Shown one piece after another: positions 13,145-16,065 of a stretch of 16,065 bases of DNA. The translations under genes and the position numbers were made by a program. The DNA comes from CAYQAJ01 sp964415245 (lineage in GTDB: Bacteria > Planctomycetota > Planctomycetia > Pirellulales > Pirellulaceae): positions 1-16,065 of the forward strand of contig CAYQAJ010000106.1 in the NCBI GenBank assembly GCA_964415245.1. The letters run 5' to 3'. Within the stretch, counting starts at the first letter, position 1, and every line of letters starts with the position of its first letter. The notes below the pieces were generated by a model. The model was not told where the DNA came from. It saw nothing but the letters and a program-made list of their open reading frames with translations, and searched no databases.

Positions 13145-14506
13145 ATGAGAACCTGGATCGTGGTTTCCGTGCTGGCGGTTGTTGGCGTTGCGGCTTTGGC
13201 TGCTATGTGGCTCTTCTCGGGGCGCACGCCGGCGCAAGTAGCCAAGGTACGCCGCAGCGCTATCCGCGAGTACGTCGACGAGCAGGGCAAGACGCGCCTG
13301 CCCGAGACGTATCTCGTCACCATGCCCTTTGCTGCCCGCATCCAGCAGATCGACCTGAACGTAGGCGATCGCGTCCGCGCCGGCGACACCGTGGCCCGCG
13401 TCGTGCCCGACGATTTGGCCGACGAGGTGGCCGAGGCACAGGCCGCCGTCGACCGGCTCGACGCGTCGATCGCCGAGAACGACGATATCTCGGTCGAGTC
13501 GGGCGTACGCACGCAGGCCGAAAAGTTCGTCGAGTCGATGGTGACGACGGTGCAAGCCGCCGACGAACAGCAAAAGGCTTCCCGCAAGCGACTCGACTAC
13601 GCCGAATCGTTCCTGGCCACCGTGCGCAACCTGCTCAAGACCGGGGCCAAGACCCAGGACGACGTCGACCGGGCGGAGGTCGACTACGTTGAGGGAAAAG
13701 TGAGCTATCGGCAAGACGTGTTGCTGTTGGAGTCGATGCGATCGATTCAGGCGGCCACGGCACTATTGCCCAAAATGGTTACCGACTACATCGATCGCAA
13801 GGACCTTAGCCGCGCGGTGCTCGAGAAACAAAAGTCCGAGGCGACCGCGAAATTGAACCAGGTTCTCACGCGGCAGAAGCGAGGCACGATGACGAGCGAG
13901 ATCGACGGCACCGTGCTCGATCGCCCCGTCCACGACGAACAGTACCTCGCCGCCGGTACGATCCTGTTGGAGATCGGCCAGATCGAGCGGCTCGAAGTCG
14001 AGGCGGATATCCTCAGCCAGGACGCTGTCGGCATCGGCGAGGAGGCCGAGGTCGAGGTTTATGGTCCGGCCATCGGCGCCGAAGAAGGCAGCGGCGTGCG
14101 AGGCACGGTCGAGCGCGTCTATCCTGCCGGCTTCACCAAGATCAGCTCGCTGGGCGTCGAGCAGCAGCGTGTAAAGGTAATCATCAACTTTGCGCCCGGC
14201 GTGCTCGACGAGCTGCGCAGATCGCGCGAGATGGGCGTCGGCTACGGCGTGCGGGTTCGCATCTTCACGCGAACCAGCAGCGACGCTCTGGTCGTGCCGC
14301 GGCCGGCGGTGTTCCGCGGCGCCGACGGCGGCTGGAACGTGTTCGCCGTGCGGCGCGGGCGAGCCACGCGCACTCCCGTCGAAGTCGGCCTGATGAACGA
14401 CCAGCAGGTCGAAATCACTGGGGGCTTGAAGGACGGCGAATCGGTCATCCTGGCCCCCGACAGCAGCATCGTCGACGGCACGCGGATCAAGGCGATCGAG
14501 CGGTAG
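13145..14506 (+). CDS. HlyD/MacA-type periplasmic adaptor (membrane fusion protein)
   Basis: A 453-residue protein anchored by one N-terminal helix (residues ~4-24). Residues ~50-92 form the first half of a barrel-sandwich (lipoyl-like) domain (RIQQIDLNVGDRVRAGDTVARV). Residues ~95-250 are a long helical hairpin. The second half of the barrel-sandwich and a beta-barrel follow (SEIDGTVLDRPVHDEQYLAAG, from about 257), then a C-terminal membrane-proximal domain (GGLKDGESVILAPDSSI). Such adaptors bridge an inner-membrane ABC or RND pump and an outer-membrane channel. It follows the permease on the same strand, which supports a complete ABC-permease-adaptor operon, although a 129-bp spacer with hairpins separates them. 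The ATG at 13145 is seven bases after AAAGGGA; the GTG at 13142 is a less likely start. No outer-membrane factor is encoded nearby. Confidence 0.93.
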   Translation: MRTWIVVSVLAVVGVAALAAMWLFSGRTPAQVAKVRRSAIREYVDEQGKTRLPETYLVTMPFAARIQQIDLNVGDRVRAGDTVARVVPDDLADEVAEAQAAVDRLDASIAENDDISVESGVRTQAEKFVESMVTTVQAADEQQKASRKRLDYAESFLATVRNLLKTGAKTQDDVDRAEVDYVEGKVSYRQDVLLLESMRSIQAATALLPKMVTDYIDRKDLSRAVLEKQKSEATAKLNQVLTRQKRGTMTSEIDGTVLDRPVHDEQYLAAGTILLEIGQIERLEVEADILSQDAVGIGEEAEVEVYGPAIGAEEGSGVRGTVERVYPAGFTKISSLGVEQQRVKVIINFAPGVLDELRRSREMGVGYGVRVRIFTRTSSDALVVPRPAVFRGADGGWNVFAVRRGRATRTPVEVGLMNDQQVEITGGLKDGESVILAPDSSIVDGTRIKAIER

Positions 14507-14537
14507 CGCGGCAGAACCCATTGAGCTAACACGAGTT

Positions 14538-14667
14538 GCGCTATAGCGCCGTGGGGTGCACCCCGGCTTCACCCTCTAAACTCCGACCCGCTCCCGGCTG
14601 CTGGTGCTCCGAAATGTTCTGCCACTCCCAAGATCGCCTCGGCCCGGGCGAATTACAGGGGTGCACC
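14538..14667. repeat. Palindromes in the spacer after the adaptor gene
   Basis: GCGCTATAGCGC (14538-14549) and GGGGTGCACCCC (14553-14564) are perfect 12-bp palindromes lying side by side. GGGGTGCACC recurs at 14658-14667. They may act as a processing or termination structure after the transport operon, though no T-tract follows, or be operator-like sites for the next gene. Confidence 0.45.
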
Positions 14668-14691
14668 GAGTAAAAAAGGGAGTGCCTCGCC

Positions 14692-15096
14692 ATGTCGAAA
14701 GAAAACGTCGCCAAGTGGATTCGCAATAAAGTCCCCAACAAGCAGCAGGTACGCCAGTCATGGGATAAGGGAAGCTTCATGTTTGGCCGGCCCGACTGGT
14801 TCCGCGACAAGGAAGTCGGCTGGGGCCTGACGCCGATCACTTGGGCGGGCTGGGCCTACACCGTCGCCTGGATTGCCGCCATCGCCGCTCCGTTTGGCGG
14901 CCTGTTGCTGTTGCGGGGCGTATTGCCGGCCGTCATCTGGCTGGCCGTATCGATTGGCACGCTGGTGTGGGACGTGCGGCAGATCAAATCGGCCCGCCGC
15001 GCCCTGGTAGCCGCCAACGTGTACTACATCGGCGACGAAGAGGCATTGAAGAGTCGCATGGGCAGCGCCAAGTACACGCTGCACGCGAAGGGATAG
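14692..15096 (+). CDS. Small membrane protein with two predicted helices
   Basis: A 134-residue protein of unknown function. It begins with a basic, hydrophilic segment (MSKENVAKWIRNKVPNKQQ) and an aromatic stretch (FMFGRPDWFRDKEVGWG). Two hydrophobic helices follow at about residues 49-74 and 76-95, separated by a very short turn. The C-terminal 40 residues are charged and probably cytoplasmic (VRQIKSARRALVAANVYYIGDEE). The ATG is nine bases after AAGGGAG, a strong ribosome site. It follows the transport operon by 185 bp but has its own spacer with palindromes, so co-transcription is uncertain. I do not recognise the family. Confidence 0.8.
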   Translation: MSKENVAKWIRNKVPNKQQVRQSWDKGSFMFGRPDWFRDKEVGWGLTPITWAGWAYTVAWIAAIAAPFGGLLLLRGVLPAVIWLAVSIGTLVWDVRQIKSARRALVAANVYYIGDEEALKSRMGSAKYTLHAKG

Positions 15097-15127
15097 CCGT
15101 CAGCTTTCAGCCGTCAGCCATTAGCCG
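15095..15127. repeat. Short 14-bp direct repeats (AGCCGTCAGC words)
   Basis: AGCCGTCAGC occurs at 15095-15104 and again at 15109-15118, and AGCCG starts once more 14 bases later. The repeat overlaps the stop codon of the membrane protein gene. From memory, CAGCCGTCAGC-type words are frequent low-complexity repeats after genes in planctomycetes. Confidence 0.5.
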
Positions 15128-15234
15128 GAAGACCAGCGGCACGGGACTGTCGTACGGCACCGGTTATCGTTCGCACTGGCGCTGCGGCCGACTCTTCGCA
15201 TGCGGTCTCACGAAGCCCACCTACTCCAGCCGCC

Positions 15235-15693
15235 CTATTCTTCGATACGCCCGATTTCGATCGCCATCCGCTTTGGTACGATCAACGTGTTCTCGAAGGC
15301 ATCCTCAAGAGATTCTCCGCACAGCCATAGCGCGCCGTCTGAGGTTACATAAACCCGTCCATCCTCTGCGAGTAGCAGCATGCCGCCACGACTTGTCTCC
15401 GCGACTGGCGACAACTTGGTGGATAGCTGGCGTTGCCAATAGTCAACTCGATCGAACTCGCCGGACGCGGCTAGAATCGGATCAAAACGCAATACTCCAG
15501 CGGTTAAGGCATCGGTTACCATATTGAGAGGTCTTATTTCCAATCCCCCGAGGTTCTCCAATACAGCGATTGCTTTCGGGATAAATGTAAATCCCTCAGA
15601 TGTAAGCTGACTAACCCAGCTTTCGGTCGACACTCGCCGTTCCGGGGTCCAGCCGCACGACTGTAGGGTTGCGAAAACCCGTTCGGAAAACAT
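15235..15693 (-). CDS. SUKH-3-type immunity protein
   Basis: A 152-residue cytoplasmic protein resembling the SUKH-3 branch of the SUKH superfamily, which includes many immunity proteins that neutralise toxins of polymorphic secretion systems. Supporting features are an N-terminal SCGWTPERRVSTESWVSQL segment, then EGFTFIPKAIAVLENLGGLEI, a central FDP motif, a SPVAE segment, and the typical MLLLAEDGRVYVTSDGALWLCGESLEDAFENTL end. The start is preceded by GAGG five bases upstream. The gene's base composition looks visibly less GC-rich than its neighbours, which fits acquisition by transfer. No toxin gene lies within the window. In planctomycetes SUKH proteins also occur in clusters far from toxins, so a direct partner is not assured. 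Confidence 0.78.
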   Translation of the reverse strand: MFSERVFATLQSCGWTPERRVSTESWVSQLTSEGFTFIPKAIAVLENLGGLEIRPLNMVTDALTAGVLRFDPILAASGEFDRVDYWQRQLSTKLSPVAETSRGGMLLLAEDGRVYVTSDGALWLCGESLEDAFENTLIVPKRMAIEIGRIEE

Positions 15694-15820
15694 GGAGACC
15701 TCAATTCGGCAAATAGACGGAACAGGTCGACGCTGTGGAGTCGGCGAAAACGCGAAGGACTCTCACTCCCTCACCTGGAAATTGCACCCGTCCCGCTCCT
15801 ATGCCTGCCCGCGTCCGACC

Positions 15821-16065
15821 TCAGTCTTCAACTTTCAACTTTCTCGCCAGCGCGGTGCACTGTTCGTCGTCGTTGTCCCACAGGTCGGCGAAGTTCTTGC
15901 GGATGCGGCGGTCGGCGGTGCGCAAGTAGTACCGTCCGGTTTCGCGCTTGAGCTGGGCGTCGGCTTCACCGTCATAGGCGTGCGCTTCAGCGCCGTGTGC
16001 GTGCCGCAGGACTTCGTCGAGCCGGCGAAGTACGCACACACTCACATAGAGCTCGGTCGCGGCAT
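15821..16065 (-). CDS. C-terminal fragment, probable acyl-CoA dehydrogenase
   Basis: The reading frame stays open from the window's right edge to the stop at 15821-15823, so the gene starts outside. About 81 residues are visible. They are helical and contain AATELYVSVCVLRRLDEVLR and, later, GRYYLRTADRRIRKNFADLWDNDDE. This resembles, from memory, the C-terminal extension of a planctomycete acyl-CoA dehydrogenase family, in which the flavin-binding and catalytic parts would lie upstream. Neither part is visible, so the assignment is tentative. The GTG at 16045 is an internal codon rather than a believable start. Confidence 0.45.
   Translation of the reverse strand, partial: AATELYVSVCVLRRLDEVLRHAHGAEAHAYDGEADAQLKRETGRYYLRTADRRIRKNFADLWDNDDEQCTALARKLKVED

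Noticed and set aside
14553..14564. Intrinsic terminator after the adaptor gene
   Set aside because: The palindrome is perfect but has no T-tract after it, so I list it only as a repeat.
15821..16045. Complete 74-residue gene starting at GTG 16045
   Set aside because: The frame remains open to the window edge and the sequence looks like the C-terminal end of a larger protein.

Overview
The window looks like a piece of a Planctomycetota genome, most likely from the Pirellulales or a close relative, and probably a metagenome-assembled scaffold. The base composition is GC-rich. It carries a DUF1501 protein with a twin-arginine signal, a secreted Cys-Cys-rich repeat protein, and a 386-residue conserved hypothetical protein of a kind I associate with planctomycetes. 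The intergenic spaces are packed with palindromic repeats. Two runs of exactly 100 N (1142-1241 and 5519-5618) are scaffold joins. Each is flanked by the same sequence on both sides (55 bp and 32 bp), so the contigs probably overlap rather than being separated by missing DNA. The phylum-level call is inference from gene content.

Left third (1-4192): a small cupin gene on the minus strand; a gene-free stretch with a strong G-quadruplex candidate; a secreted cysteine-rich protein interrupted by the first N run and followed by a good intrinsic terminator; about 0.9 kb of repeats (two REP-like inverted repeats and an 85-bp tandem duplication); an FHA-LuxR fusion regulator; and an unrecognised coiled-coil protein.

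Middle (4193-9573): a conserved hypothetical gene on the minus strand diverges from a fused hemD-hemE gene, whose product should carry out two consecutive steps of tetrapyrrole synthesis. A possible 31-residue membrane peptide follows. Then comes a minus-strand DUF1501 protein, convergent with hemDE.

Right third (9574-16065): a three-gene plus-strand cluster encodes an ABC ATPase, an FtsX/MacB-type permease with eight predicted membrane segments, and a HlyD-type periplasmic adaptor. Together they look like a tripartite export or envelope-transport machine, without a recognisable outer-membrane partner in the window. A two-helix membrane protein, a minus-strand SUKH-3-type immunity protein with no visible toxin, and the C-terminal end of a probable acyl-CoA dehydrogenase complete the window.

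Three intergenic sites share a TGCTACNAT extended -10 motif, in front of hemDE, the divergent hypothetical gene and the ABC operon. The site in front of hemDE suggests a leaderless transcript. I did not find a clearly new multi-gene system. The most interesting items are the HemD-HemE fusion, the receiver-less FHA-LuxR protein, the cysteine-rich repeat protein and the repeat families.
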